NCBI GenBank assembly: GCA_046328335.1
Contig: JAXLWU010000028.1
Span: forward strand, 1-64,000
Source of the DNA: JACCXM01 sp046328335
Lineage (GTDB): Bacteria; Chloroflexota; Chloroflexia; Thermomicrobiales; UBA6265
Direction of reading: 5' to 3'
Length of the DNA: 64,000 bases
This document shows, piece by piece, positions 35,846 through 43,946 of this stretch. Positions within the stretch are counted from its first letter, which is position 1, and each line of letters opens with the position of its first letter. The notes under the pieces were generated by a model. It saw only the letters and a list, made by a program, of their open reading frames with translations, ran no database searches and was not told the origin of the DNA. A program made the translations under genes and the position numbers.

Positions 35846-37654
35846 CTAGCGCTCGCGGCGCCAGTAGACCCCTGTCCAGTCGATCGGCACGATCGGTTCC
35901 TCGATGCCATGCTCGGCGCGGTAATCATGCACCGCGGCGGCGCAGGCGGGAATACCGCCGAAGTCGTCGATGATCGCGTAGCCACCGACCGAGAGTTTCG
36001 GGTAGAGCGCGCGCAGGGCATCCATGGTCGATTCGTAGAGGTCGCCGTCGAGGCGCAGCACGGCGAGTTGGTCGATGGGGGCCGCCGGCAACGTATCGCG
36101 GAACCAGCCTTTCAGGAAGCGGACCTGATCGTCGAGCAGATCGTAGCGGGCGAAATTGGCCTGCACCTGTTCGACCGGGATCGCCAGTTGCTCGTATTGC
36201 CAGAGATCGAGCCCCGCATCCTGCGGGTAGTGTTCGACATCGGGACGCGGCAACCCCTGGAAGGAATCGGCCACCCAGACGCGACGTTCCCGATCGCCGT
36301 AGGCCGCGAGAATCGCCCGCATGAAGATCGTGGTGCCGCCGCGCCAGACCCCGGTCTCGATCAGATCGCCGGGCACGCCGTTCCGCAGGACATCGGTCAC
36401 GCACATCTGGACGTTGTCGAGGCGGAAACGCCCCGCCATCGATTCCGCGTCCGCCGGCCAGTCGCGCCCCTCCTCCCGCGCCGCGGGATCGAACGGTCCG
36501 AATCCGGGGAGAATCGGCGGACCGCTCTCCTTGAACACGATCCGGGTGAGGCACTTCTTCATCAGGTCGAGATACAACTCGGCCGCTGAATTCGGCGGCG
36601 CCGCTGCCGGGGTCGCCGCGGTAACCGACAGCGCCAGGCGGAATTCGCCCGGCTCGCCCTCGCGCAGCCACCCAGTTGCCGCTTCCTTCTCCACGTGGAC
36701 TTGTACATCGGGTGCGCTACCGGGACGCAGCGTGACCGAGCCGCCTCCGCCATGTGGATCGCGCCAGGCGATGGTCGCGGCGGTGTCAGTCTCTGCGCCG
36801 CCGTCGCTTGGGTTCGATGGGGAGCGTCGTGGCTCCTGACGCGCGGCGGCCCCGGGGGCGCGACGCGCCCGGTCCGCAATGCGCTCCCCCCGTGGCGGCG
36901 TGATCGCGCTCAGCTGCCGTCGCCTGCCGCCGGTCGGTCCCTCCGCCTGCCGCTTGAGGAAGCCGCGCGGATTGAAGGTCATCAGCAGTTTTTCCCGACC
37001 GCGATCGACGGTGAAGTCGCTTGATTCACTCAGGAACTGATCGAGTGCCTCCAGCGGGCCGGGACCGAAATCTGGCACCACCGGATGACCGTTGACGTTG
37101 GTGTCCTCGACAATCAGGTAGCCGCCGGGCGTGACGAAGGGGGAGAGAAGGCGCAATTCGTCGAGGACATGCGGCGCCCGGTGGTCGGAATCGAGGATCA
37201 CCATCACCGCCGGCTTCCCGGCTGCGCGTGCCGCAATCTCGTCGATGATGCCAGGATCGGTCGAGGAGCCGGTGAGGTAGGTAATGCGGGGGTGGACCGG
37301 CCGCCACGATTTGGCCTCGATGTCGATGCTGACGATCTCGCCGTGGCCGATCCAGTCGAGCAGCGCTGCCATGAAGCGGGCGCTGCCCCCTTCCATCGTT
37401 CCGGTCTCGATGATCAGGTCGGGCCGCGTCTCGTGGATGATCTCCTGGTAGATCCAGAGATCGAGCGGACACTTGAGCACCGGGGTGCCAAACCAGAAGG
37501 TGTTCTCCCAGGTCTGGCCGCGGGCGTCGTAATAGAGACGGTGAAACTCGCGGACAACCGGGTTGTCGGCATCGATCACGGCCGCACTCCACCGTTCGAG
37601 TGATCGCACGATCCACGGCGCCGGGGATGATCGCTCGTCCCGGCTCGCCGCCAT
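35846..37654 (-). CDS. CmcI-TylF fusion, bifunctional O-methyltransferase/hydroxylase-like
   Basis: A 602-residue two-domain protein. Residues about 25-240 match the CmcI (cephalosporin hydroxylase) methyltransferase family: FGTPVLKCPLDLWIYQEII, LIIETGTMEGGSARFMAAL and GGYLIVEDTNVNGHP. A linker rich in Arg/Pro/Gly spans about 240-345. Residues about 360-602 match TylF/MycF macrocin O-methyltransferases: GDLIETGVWRGGTTIFMRA, VWVADSFQGLP, LRLDGDLYESTMDAL and YAIIDDFGG. Both halves bind SAM in known relatives. Such enzymes tailor antibiotics or glycans; the substrate here is unknown. Confidence 0.9.
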   Translation of the reverse strand: MAASRDERSSPAPWIVRSLERWSAAVIDADNPVVREFHRLYYDARGQTWENTFWFGTPVLKCPLDLWIYQEIIHETRPDLIIETGTMEGGSARFMAALLDWIGHGEIVSIDIEAKSWRPVHPRITYLTGSSTDPGIIDEIAARAAGKPAVMVILDSDHRAPHVLDELRLLSPFVTPGGYLIVEDTNVNGHPVVPDFGPGPLEALDQFLSESSDFTVDRGREKLLMTFNPRGFLKRQAEGPTGGRRRQLSAITPPRGERIADRARRAPGAAARQEPRRSPSNPSDGGAETDTAATIAWRDPHGGGGSVTLRPGSAPDVQVHVEKEAATGWLREGEPGEFRLALSVTAATPAAAPPNSAAELYLDLMKKCLTRIVFKESGPPILPGFGPFDPAAREEGRDWPADAESMAGRFRLDNVQMCVTDVLRNGVPGDLIETGVWRGGTTIFMRAILAAYGDRERRVWVADSFQGLPRPDVEHYPQDAGLDLWQYEQLAIPVEQVQANFARYDLLDDQVRFLKGWFRDTLPAAPIDQLAVLRLDGDLYESTMDALRALYPKLSVGGYAIIDDFGGIPACAAAVHDYRAEHGIEEPIVPIDWTGVYWRRER

Positions 37655-37792
37655 CGTCGCACAAATCGGAAATGGCGTGCATGTCGCCGCGCTTACCGCG
37701 CGGGAGTCAGGAGGCAGGGTGCGTATCGAGCGGTTTCGTCACCATATCCGGTGATCGCCAGACCCGGTGGACATCCCACGAGGGGACGGAGG

Positions 37793-38011
37793 ATGGCCCA
37801 GCGGGACCCCGACACGGATCAGGAACGTGACCCGGCGGGCGCGCACGGAAGCGACACCGGCAAATCATCCTCCAAGGAGGACGGACCGCAGGCCGGGAAG
37901 GGGGATCCGCGCCGTGACACCCCCGTCCACAGCGGCCCCACCCGCCGTAGCACTCAGGACAGCCGCGGGGAGCACGACCCGCGTTCTGGTTCAGCGTGCG
38001 ATCGTTCGTAA
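37793..38011 (+). CDS. Small hydrophilic disordered protein
   Basis: 72 residues from ATG 37793 behind GAGGGGACGGAGG. Rich in Asp, Arg, Gly, Ser and Lys (for example GKSSSKEDGPQAGKGDPRRD) with no hydrophobic segment. It may be a stress-type disordered peptide. The good ribosome-binding site is the main support. Confidence 0.45.
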   Translation: MAQRDPDTDQERDPAGAHGSDTGKSSSKEDGPQAGKGDPRRDTPVHSGPTRRSTQDSRGEHDPRSGSACDRS

Positions 38012-38444
38012 AATGTCGCCCCAGTCTCGCCCATACCTGATGTCCCTTCGCACCAACGTGAGGAATCTCGGCGTTCCTCACGCGTCACGCCCGGACCGAG
38101 TTTCCGTGATCATCAGGCCGGGGGTTTTTCCAGGGCGGCCGCGTTGATCACAAAACACCTGCAATCGCCGAATGAATCGACTGGCAAGCCTCGAAGGTTG
38201 CGAGTCTTGCGCTGGCACAGGACTGGTATGGCTAGCAAGAGAATCTGACCATTGCATTCAAGGAGACAGAGATGTAGTCTGAACTCACGCGATAACCGTC
38301 ATTCATCATTCTCCAGCGGCAAGCCGCTTCGTTGCTGCGACGACAAAGCGTTCACCAACTTCAGCGCGGATCTCGTATCACCCGTACGCCGCTCCTCCGT
38401 TTTCCGCCGCGTTCTTACCGTCGATCGTCCTAAGGAGGCCAGAT
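38012..38444. other. Intergenic region
   Basis: No gene seen. CAAGAGAATCTGACC at 38236-38250 recurs exactly at 40319-40333, flanking the Cys-rich gene and the decayed transposase. The downstream end carries AAGGAGG for the 38445 gene. Confidence 0.4.
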
Positions 38445-39452
38445 ATGGATCCTGAACGCTTCGACCACCTGACGCGATCTCTCGCCACAGTCTGGTCTCG
38501 GCGGCAGACCCTGTTCGCTCTAACCGGGGTGATTGTTCCGCTCTCCCACGTCGTCGAGGGCGTCTCTTTTGGCAAGGGCGGCGGCAAAGGCGGTGACAAG
38601 AAGCATCATCACAAGGACAAGCAGGGAACCAAATGCGGTAGCGACCATTGTCAGGTGGGGGAGAAGTGCTGCCCACCCAACCATTGTTGTCCGAAGTCCT
38701 GGACGTGTTGTGGCTCCAGTTGCTGCCCACCCGCCTCGGGATGCGATGCCTCCACGACCCCGCCGACGTGTTGTCTCCCGACCCAGACGTGTGGTGAACA
38801 ATGTTGTGAGCAGGAAGGAACGCCATGTGATACCCGGTTTACTCCCGCGATTTGCTGCAATACTCCCCAGATTTGCGGGAGTCAATGCTGCAAGCCAGGG
38901 GAAGGGTGCGATTCATCCCAGAGTTCCCCGGTCTGCTGTGACCATGACCGGTCCTGTGGCCGCGAGTGTTGCAAGCAGCCGTTCTGGCCGTGCGACAGTT
39001 CCTCTTCCGCGGTGCGCTGCTGTCCCGAATCGCGCGAATGCGGTGGTACCTGTTGCGCTGAAACCGAAACCTGCGTGGGTACCTCCGTCGTTGACAAACA
39101 CTGCTGTCCGACCACGCAGGCGTGTGGGACCGAGTGCTGCGCGCCCGGTCAATTGTGCGACCGCTCCACGTTTCCTCCGAAATGCTGCCCGTCGGAGAAA
39201 CGATGCGGAAACCTCTGCTGTCGGGACGGTCAGCGATGTACCGACAATGGGTTGCTGTGCTGTCCTGAATCGACCATCTGCGGCAACGTGTGTTCCTGCA
39301 ACGGGGCGGCCTGCTGCCCGGCGAACTTCGACGGGACTGGATCCCGCGGGTGCTGCCCGGTGGGGTTCGTCTGTCGCTATCTCAACGGACGCGTTGAGAG
39401 CTGCTGCCAAGGTGCCGGGTGCTGCCAGTCGCCGTATCAGTGCCTCGCGTAG
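38445..39452 (+). CDS. Exported protein with about nine Cys-pair repeats
   Basis: A 335-residue protein from ATG 38445 with AAGGAGG upstream. Module: MDPERFDHLTRSL, then WSRRQTLFALTG. A Gly/Lys/His-rich linker (GKGGGKGGDKKHHHKDK) follows. From about residue 62 on, some nine repeats of 25-30 residues carry CGxxCC and xxCC pairs (QTCGEQCCEQEG, QICGSQCCKPGEGC, RSCGRECCKQ, RECGGTCCAE, QACGTECCAPGQLC). The CC spacing recalls granulin-like or hevein-like knots, but no family is certain. Probably a rigid disulfide-bonded surface or secreted protein. Confidence 0.85.
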   Translation: MDPERFDHLTRSLATVWSRRQTLFALTGVIVPLSHVVEGVSFGKGGGKGGDKKHHHKDKQGTKCGSDHCQVGEKCCPPNHCCPKSWTCCGSSCCPPASGCDASTTPPTCCLPTQTCGEQCCEQEGTPCDTRFTPAICCNTPQICGSQCCKPGEGCDSSQSSPVCCDHDRSCGRECCKQPFWPCDSSSSAVRCCPESRECGGTCCAETETCVGTSVVDKHCCPTTQACGTECCAPGQLCDRSTFPPKCCPSEKRCGNLCCRDGQRCTDNGLLCCPESTICGNVCSCNGAACCPANFDGTGSRGCCPVGFVCRYLNGRVESCCQGAGCCQSPYQCLA

Positions 39453-39687
39453 GATGGACACGAGCGGTCAGGTGTGTCTGACGCTGGATGAGATAGGTTC
39501 GGGCCGGTAATGAAACATACCGTGCGCGACGGCCTGGATCTGGGCCGGGAACACGAAGTGGCGGGCGCCAGTGGCGAGGTCACGCAACACCACGGGAAGG
39601 GCTGATGCTCCGGTAAGTGAGTCGCGAGAACGGGATTGCGTCCTGTTGTCGAGGTCACCCTGGAGTCTGGCCACCGCCTTCGCTGCC

Positions 39688-40309
39688 ATGCCTGATCCGC
39701 GGCGGGCCGCGAGCGTGGCTTAACTGTTTGACGCGATCCTGGCTCCGGCCATGGCGGCCCTCCTGGCCAACCATCGCAGTGCGTTGAACATCGCCGAGTG
39801 GGGCGCACGACAAGAGGCGGGGGTGACGGCGCCCGGGATTGCTGATGGGCGCACCTTCTGCCAATCGACGCTCCGTCGGCTGATCCCCCGACTCGATGGC
39901 GACGCGCTGGCCGCACGATCGACAGACTGCTTCGCCCCAAGCGCCACTTCGGTTGCCGCGACCGCGTCGCAGGTCTTCCGTCTGGAACGCACGTTGCGCG
40001 AGCACAGGCACGCCATGCGGACCATCCACTACGGCATCACCAGTCTCCCTCCCACGCAAGCCGCTGCGTTGTGGCCAGTGGCGCATCGAGCATCGCCTGC
40101 ACCGCCACAAAGACGTCAATTTCGGCGAGGACGCCAGCTTCATCCACGTCGGCGCGGGACTCACGGTAATGGCGTTGCTGCCTGATGCGGCGATCAGCGT
40201 CTTTCATCTGACCCGGGTCTCGCGTATTGCGTCTCGGCTCCGCCTTCACGGCCAGCACCCCGAACACGCGCTCGCCCTCGTCCTCGATCCCCTCCCCACT
40301 GGCGTATAA
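39688..40309 (+). pseudogene. ISAs1-family transposase remnant
   Basis: One frame reads MPDPRRAASVA, an in-frame stop at 39721, then LFDAILAPAMAALLANHRS, ALNIAEWGARQ and GRTFCQSTLRRLIPRLDG, matching the N-terminal part of ISAs1/H-repeat transposases. It then jumps to VFRLERTLREHRHAMR and YGITSLPPTQA. The end is in another frame: CGQWRIEHRLHRHKDVNFGEDAS. The middle catalytic region is missing. No terminal repeats were found. Dead element. Confidence 0.8.
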
Positions 40310-40334
40310 GACCTTCCTCAAGAGAATCTGACCC

Positions 40335-40363
40335 TTGACAAATGTCCACCGATTCGGTAGACT
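40335..40363 (+). promoter_or_regulatory. Sigma-70 promoter with overlapping operator (copy A)
   Basis: -35 TTGACA at 40335, 17-base spacer, -10 TAGACT at 40358. An inverted-repeat operator TGTCCA-N9-TAGACT (40343-40363) overlaps spacer and -10. The same combination occurs at 41483-41511, and the operator alone at 42009-42029 before the sulfate operon. Confidence 0.75.
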
Positions 40364-40369
40364 TTATCA

Positions 40370-40519
40370 CGTTGCAGGTGGAACACCGCTCGCAACGATG
40401 GACGAGTACCTACCAGGCGGCTGAAACCTTCCCTCCCCGGCCGCCTGGCCGAAAACCCGGGAGACCGACCCCTCCCCCGGTCATCGCCCTTGAGGACCTG
40501 GCTACCCGGCCAGGTCCTC
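40370..40519 (+). ncRNA. Putative small RNA A with C-rich hairpin loops
   Basis: No reading frame of note follows the promoter at 40335. The transcript would fold into a 5' hairpin (CGTTGC / GCAACG, 40370-40397), a 9-base-pair hairpin at 40413-40448 with an 18-base loop containing CCTTCCCTCCCC, a conserved hairpin GGGAGACCGACCCCTCCC at 40459-40476, and a terminator at 40492-40519. Order, loop size and the GGGAGAYCGACCCMTC element match copy B at 41518-41668. C-rich loops could pair with Shine-Dalgarno sequences, as proposed for 6C-type RNAs of Actinobacteria, but it is not a clear member of that family. Confidence 0.55.
40492..40519. terminator. Terminator hairpin, probably bidirectional
   Basis: Perfect 11-base stem (GAGGACCTGGC / GCCAGGTCCTC) with loop TACCCG. 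It overlaps the stop codon of the leftward methyltransferase gene and closes the rightward RNA unit. Confidence 0.8.
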
Positions 40520-41071
40520 TGCTGTTTCCGGGCGGAGCGGCGCCAACATCGCCGCGTACAGCCGCTCCAGAAAGCGGGATGGCGCCACACCGAGTAGTGC
40601 CGGAGCGGCGAACCCCGCCGCCGCGGCAATCGCCTGCAACCGCCGGAACGACAGCGGGTAGGGGACCCAGCGGTTGCCAGTCTCGGCATCGTATTCCACC
40701 AGGATGAGCCGTCCCGCCGGTTTCAGATAGCCAGGCCAGCGAGCGAGCAGCGCCGCCTGGTCGTGGTGCCGGGTGTAGTGGATGACGTTCGCCGCGAGGA
40801 TGCCGTCGAGCGGCGGCAGCGCGAGCGCGGCGGTGACGTCGGCAGTCAGCGTCTGCAACCGCGTGCCGGGAAACTGTCGCATCATGACCCGCTCCAGGTC
40901 GCGCAGGCTGGCACGATCGCGATCGACAGCGATGATCTCGCTCTCGGGGCCGGCGAGGTCGCGCAACGACAGGGTGAAGGCGCCGCTGCCGGCGCCGAAA
41001 TCGCCCCAGGCGCCACCCTCTCCTGGCTCGATCCCGGCCGCGATCAGCCGGACGTGATCCTCATGTCGCAT
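40502..41071 (-). CDS. Class I SAM-dependent methyltransferase
   Basis: A 189-residue methyltransferase from ATG 41071 with AGGACG upstream. SAM motif I is WGDFGAGSGAFTLSL (about 22-36), followed by IIAVDRDRASLRDLE (acidic ribose-binding residue), ADVTAALALPPLDGILAANVIHY and a GRLILVEYD strand. The substrate is not evident. It lies between the two putative small-RNA units on the opposite strand and may be coregulated or incidental. Confidence 0.88.
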   Translation of the reverse strand: MRHEDHVRLIAAGIEPGEGGAWGDFGAGSGAFTLSLRDLAGPESEIIAVDRDRASLRDLERVMMRQFPGTRLQTLTADVTAALALPPLDGILAANVIHYTRHHDQAALLARWPGYLKPAGRLILVEYDAETGNRWVPYPLSFRRLQAIAAAAGFAAPALLGVAPSRFLERLYAAMLAPLRPETAEDLAG

Positions 41072-41186
41072 CGAAGACGTCCTGTGAGAGATATGCCTGA
41101 CGAATGCACCGGTTGCAGCGAATCCAAAATCACAACGAACACCCCAATGGAGTGACACCATGAAGGCGGTCTCTCGAGTCCGCGGC

Positions 41187-41300
41187 TGTCATGCCAAGCA
41201 CCCCATCCTCCTGGGCGCAATCTGCGCCTGCAGGCGAAGCATCTCGCCGCCTCGCGTGCTGTTTCTGCGATTCCTCCAGCTGCGTCGTTCCTCGGCATGA
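41187..41300. repeat. GCATCTC-type dispersed repeat (MITE-like)
   Basis: Begins CTGTCATGCCAAGCACC and ends CCTCGGCATGACC, with CAGGCGAAGCATCTCGCCGCC inside. The complement of the core matches GAGATGTTTCGCCTGCGG at 63747-63763. The ends form a short imperfect inverted repeat (GTCATGCC / GGCATGAC). Confidence 0.65.
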
Positions 41301-41482
41301 CCCCGACGACAGGAGGTGGATTGAGCGCGCGGGGGAAACAGCTCGGGTTTCCCGCGGCTCCGTTGGTGCTGTCGAGGTGCTTCCTGCGTCAACATTTCGT
41401 CTGACTGATGCGCGAAGTGCGCCCCCCTGGAGGGAGCATAACCGGGACTGATACCACGCCCCGGATCGAACGAAATACCCTC

Positions 41483-41511
41483 TTGACAAATGTCCATCAA
41501 AATAATAGACT
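41483..41511 (+). promoter_or_regulatory. Sigma-70 promoter with overlapping operator (copy B)
   Basis: -35 TTGACA at 41483, 17-base spacer, -10 TAGACT at 41506. Operator TGTCCA-N9-TAGACT at 41491-41511. Nearly identical in layout to copy A at 40335-40363. Confidence 0.75.
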
Positions 41512-41517
41512 TTGTGT

Positions 41518-41668
41518 AGTTGAGAGCGTTCCCCCGCTCCCAGCGGCGAAAATAGGGAATGCGGGCGTGTCTTCCCCTCCCTCGGCGCCCGCAACGCTCC
41601 TTCGGGAGATCGACCCATCTCCCTCTTCCCATCCCCACCGAGCGCCCGGTCTGCACACCGGGCGCTCG
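41518..41668 (+). ncRNA. Putative small RNA B with C-rich hairpin loops
   Basis: Homologous in layout to copy A. A long pairing GAGCGTT / AACGCTC (41524-41530 with 41593-41599) encloses an 8-base-pair hairpin (TGCGGGCG / CGCCCGCA, 41560-41593) whose 18-base loop contains CTTCCCCTCCC. Next is a perfect 7-base-pair hairpin GGGAGAT-CGACCC-ATCTCCC (41604-41623) and a terminator at 41639-41668. No gene follows for about 340 bases, so it is more likely a stand-alone RNA than a leader, although a long leader of the sulfate operon cannot be excluded. Confidence 0.55.
41639..41668. terminator. Terminator hairpin of RNA B
   Basis: Perfect 12-base stem (CGAGCGCCCGGT / ACCGGGCGCTCG) with loop CTGCAC. 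It closes the putative RNA unit started at 41518. Confidence 0.75.
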
Positions 41669-42008
41669 GCAGTTAACTCACTCCCGGAACCTCAAATGGA
41701 TCGGCGTTCGGGTGCCTGCGGTCGGATGATCTCGTCCTGATGCGGAAACCGTATGGGCGCCCAGGTGGGAGTGGCAATGGGGCTGACGTTCCAACCGCGG
41801 CGGGACCGCGGCGTGGACGTCATCGATGATGGTGAACGAGTTTCCGGCGTACCCGCGGGAAGGGTTTCCGGAACACCTTGCGGTGCCACCAGCAGGCTAT
41901 CCATGGACCACCTCACACCATGCCCCTCCGGCGGAACCCAGGGTTCGCCCCGCCGCGGATCGCTCTCCCCCCTTGTCAGACCTCCCGTCCATGCGCTATC
42001 GTCCGTAA
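41669..42008. other. Intergenic region, no gene seen
   Basis: About 340 bases between the terminator of RNA B and the operator of the sulfate operon. Only short Pro/Arg-rich frames are present on either strand. Confidence 0.4.
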
Positions 42009-42029
42009 TGTCCATTAACTAAGTGGACT
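42009..42029 (+). promoter_or_regulatory. Operator copy C upstream of the sulfate ABC operon
   Basis: TGTCCA-N9-TGGACT, the same inverted repeat as copies A and B, 58 bases before the substrate-binding protein gene. A further ATGGACAT / GATGTCC pair lies at about 42040-42060. The -35 region is weak here, unlike A and B. Confidence 0.65.
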
Positions 42030-42087
42030 TAATGGAATTGATGGACATTGCCCGATGTCCTTCACCCAGATGGAAGGGGAATCTCCC

Positions 42088-43104
42088 ATGCGCGCTCTTG
42101 ATGATCTCGTTCACGCCCGGTGGAGCCGGCGGCAGACGGTGGGCGGCCTGGCCGCGGCGGCAATGCTGCCCCTCCTCGGCCGCGGTGGGCTGCGCAGCGT
42201 CGCCGCCCAGGCGTCGGTCACCCTCACTCTGGTCGCCTACTCCACCCCGCGCGAGGCCTATGAAGCGCTCATTCCCCTCTTTCAGGCCACGCCGGAGGGC
42301 GCGAACATCCAGTTCGAGACCTCCTTCGGCGCCTCCGGCGAGCAGAGCCGGGCGGTGGAAGGGGGACTCCCCGCCGACATCGTCGCTCTCTCCCTCGAAC
42401 CGGACATCACCCGCCTCATCGAACCGGGCCTGGTCGCCGCGGATTGGAACGCCGACGAGTATCACGGCATGGTCACCAACTCGGTGGTCGCCCTCGCCGT
42501 CCGCCCCGGCAACCCGAAGGGGATCACCGGCTGGGACAGCCTGCTGGAGGAGGGCGTGGAAGTGATCACCCCCAACCCGCTCACCTCCGGCGGCGCCAAG
42601 TGGAACATCATGGCCGCCTGGGGGGCGCAACTGGCTCAGGGCAAGACGGAAGAAGAGGCGACCGAGTACCTGCGCCAGCTCTTCACCCACATTCCCGTTC
42701 AGGACAAGAGCGCGCGGGAGTCGCTGGCCACCTTCGTCGGCGGCAAGGGGGACGTGCTCCTCGCCTACGAAAACGAGGCGATCACCGCCCAGCAGAAGGG
42801 CGAGGCGCTGGAGTACGTCGTCCCTGACCAGACCATCCTCATCGAGAACCCGATCGCCATCGTCACCGAATCGGCCCATCCCGAGGAGGCGGCGAAGTTC
42901 ATCGCCTTCCTGCGCACGCCCGATGCCCAGAAGGTCTTCGGCGAGAAGGGCTACCGCCCGGTGGTGGCCGAGGTGCTGGCCACGTTCGACTTCCCGACCC
43001 CGGCCGATCTGTTCACCATCGCCGATCAGGGCGGCTGGACCGAGGTCAATGCCAAGTTCTTCGATCCCAACAGCGGTCTCGTCGCCCAGGTCCAGCAGCG
43101 GTGA
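42088..43104 (+). CDS. Sulfate/thiosulfate ABC transporter substrate-binding protein
   Basis: A 338-residue exported protein. Start ATG 42088 follows AAGGGG by 8 bases. The N-terminus (LDDLVHARWSRRQTVGGLAAAAM) carries an RR signal similar in style to the exported family. The mature part is Sbp/CysP-like: LTLVAYSTPREAYEALIPLF, FETSFGASGEQSRAVEGGLPADIVALSLEPDI, SGGAKWNIMAAWG and VLLAYENEAI. It delivers sulfate or thiosulfate to the permease. First gene of a four-gene operon, overlapping the next by 4 bases. Confidence 0.93.
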   Translation: MRALDDLVHARWSRRQTVGGLAAAAMLPLLGRGGLRSVAAQASVTLTLVAYSTPREAYEALIPLFQATPEGANIQFETSFGASGEQSRAVEGGLPADIVALSLEPDITRLIEPGLVAADWNADEYHGMVTNSVVALAVRPGNPKGITGWDSLLEEGVEVITPNPLTSGGAKWNIMAAWGAQLAQGKTEEEATEYLRQLFTHIPVQDKSARESLATFVGGKGDVLLAYENEAITAQQKGEALEYVVPDQTILIENPIAIVTESAHPEEAAKFIAFLRTPDAQKVFGEKGYRPVVAEVLATFDFPTPADLFTIADQGGWTEVNAKFFDPNSGLVAQVQQR

Positions 43105-43946
43105 GCGCGGTCGTCGCTGCTCCCGCGGCGGCCGCGGCTCCCGCCGCCGGATGGAGCGCCCGCTGGGCACCCGGGGGAGCGGTCGGGATCGGGGTGGTCA
43201 CCACCTATCTCAGCCTGATCGTGCTCATTCCACTGGCGGCGGTCGTCTTCCGCGCCACGGCGGAAGGCTGGAGCGGCTTCGTGGCGGCGGTCACCGCACC
43301 CCAGTCGCTCGCCGCGCTGCGGCTGAGTCTGCTCGCCTCACTGGGCGTCGCGTTGATCAACGCCGTCTCCGGGACGATCATCGCCTGGGTGCTGGTGCGC
43401 GACGACTTTCGCGGCAAGGGCGTGGTCAACGCCCTGATCGATCTTCCCTTCGCGCTGCCGACGATCGTCGCTGGATTGACCCTGATCGCCCTCTATGGGG
43501 TGCGCAGTCCGCTCGGCATCAACGTGGCCTACACCCAGATCGCGGTGATGCTGGCGCTCCTCTTCGTCACCCTCCCCTTCGTGGTACGGGCGGTGCAGCC
43601 GGTGCTGGCCGAACTGGACCGGGACATGGAGCAGGCGGCGGCGGCGCTGGGCGCCAGCGGCTGGACCATTTTCCGCATGATCGTCCTGCCGAATCTGCTT
43701 CCCGCGATGCTCGCCGGGGTCGGTCTCAGTTTCGCCAAGGCGATTGGCGAATTCGGCTCGGTGGTGCTCATCTCCGGCAACATCCCGTTCCAGACCGAGG
43801 TCGCCGCGGTCAACATCTACAGCCAGGTCGAAAACGACAACATCACCGCCGCCGCCGCGCTGGCGGTGGTGCTGCTGGCGATCTCGCTCTCCGTGCTCCT
43901 GCTGATCGCGCTGGCCGAGCGCCGGAGTCGCCGCCATGACCAGTAA
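43101..43946 (+). CDS. cysT: Sulfate ABC transporter permease CysT
   Basis: A 281-residue inner-membrane permease starting at GTG 43101 inside the previous stop. About six transmembrane segments. The EAA-type loop reads EQAAAALGASGWTIFRMIVLPNLLPAM, and KAIGEFGSVVLISGNIPF is typical of CysT. It forms a heterodimer with CysW. It overlaps cysW by 11 bases. Confidence 0.94.
   Translation: MSAVVAAPAAAAAPAAGWSARWAPGGAVGIGVVTTYLSLIVLIPLAAVVFRATAEGWSGFVAAVTAPQSLAALRLSLLASLGVALINAVSGTIIAWVLVRDDFRGKGVVNALIDLPFALPTIVAGLTLIALYGVRSPLGINVAYTQIAVMLALLFVTLPFVVRAVQPVLAELDRDMEQAAAALGASGWTIFRMIVLPNLLPAMLAGVGLSFAKAIGEFGSVVLISGNIPFQTEVAAVNIYSQVENDNITAAAALAVVLLAISLSVLLLIALAERRSRRHDQ

Noticed and set aside
34574..36589. 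Very long plus-strand frame over the MFS gene and part of the CmcI-TylF gene
   Set aside because: Frame-shifted shadow of the MFS gene continuing antisense to the fusion gene, Arg/Pro-rich.
41518..42087. RNA B as a SAM or other known riboswitch leading the sulfate operon
   Set aside because: None of the SAM-riboswitch core sequences I know is visible, a terminator and 340 bases without a gene follow, and the homologous unit A leads no gene. It was kept as a small-RNA hypothesis instead.
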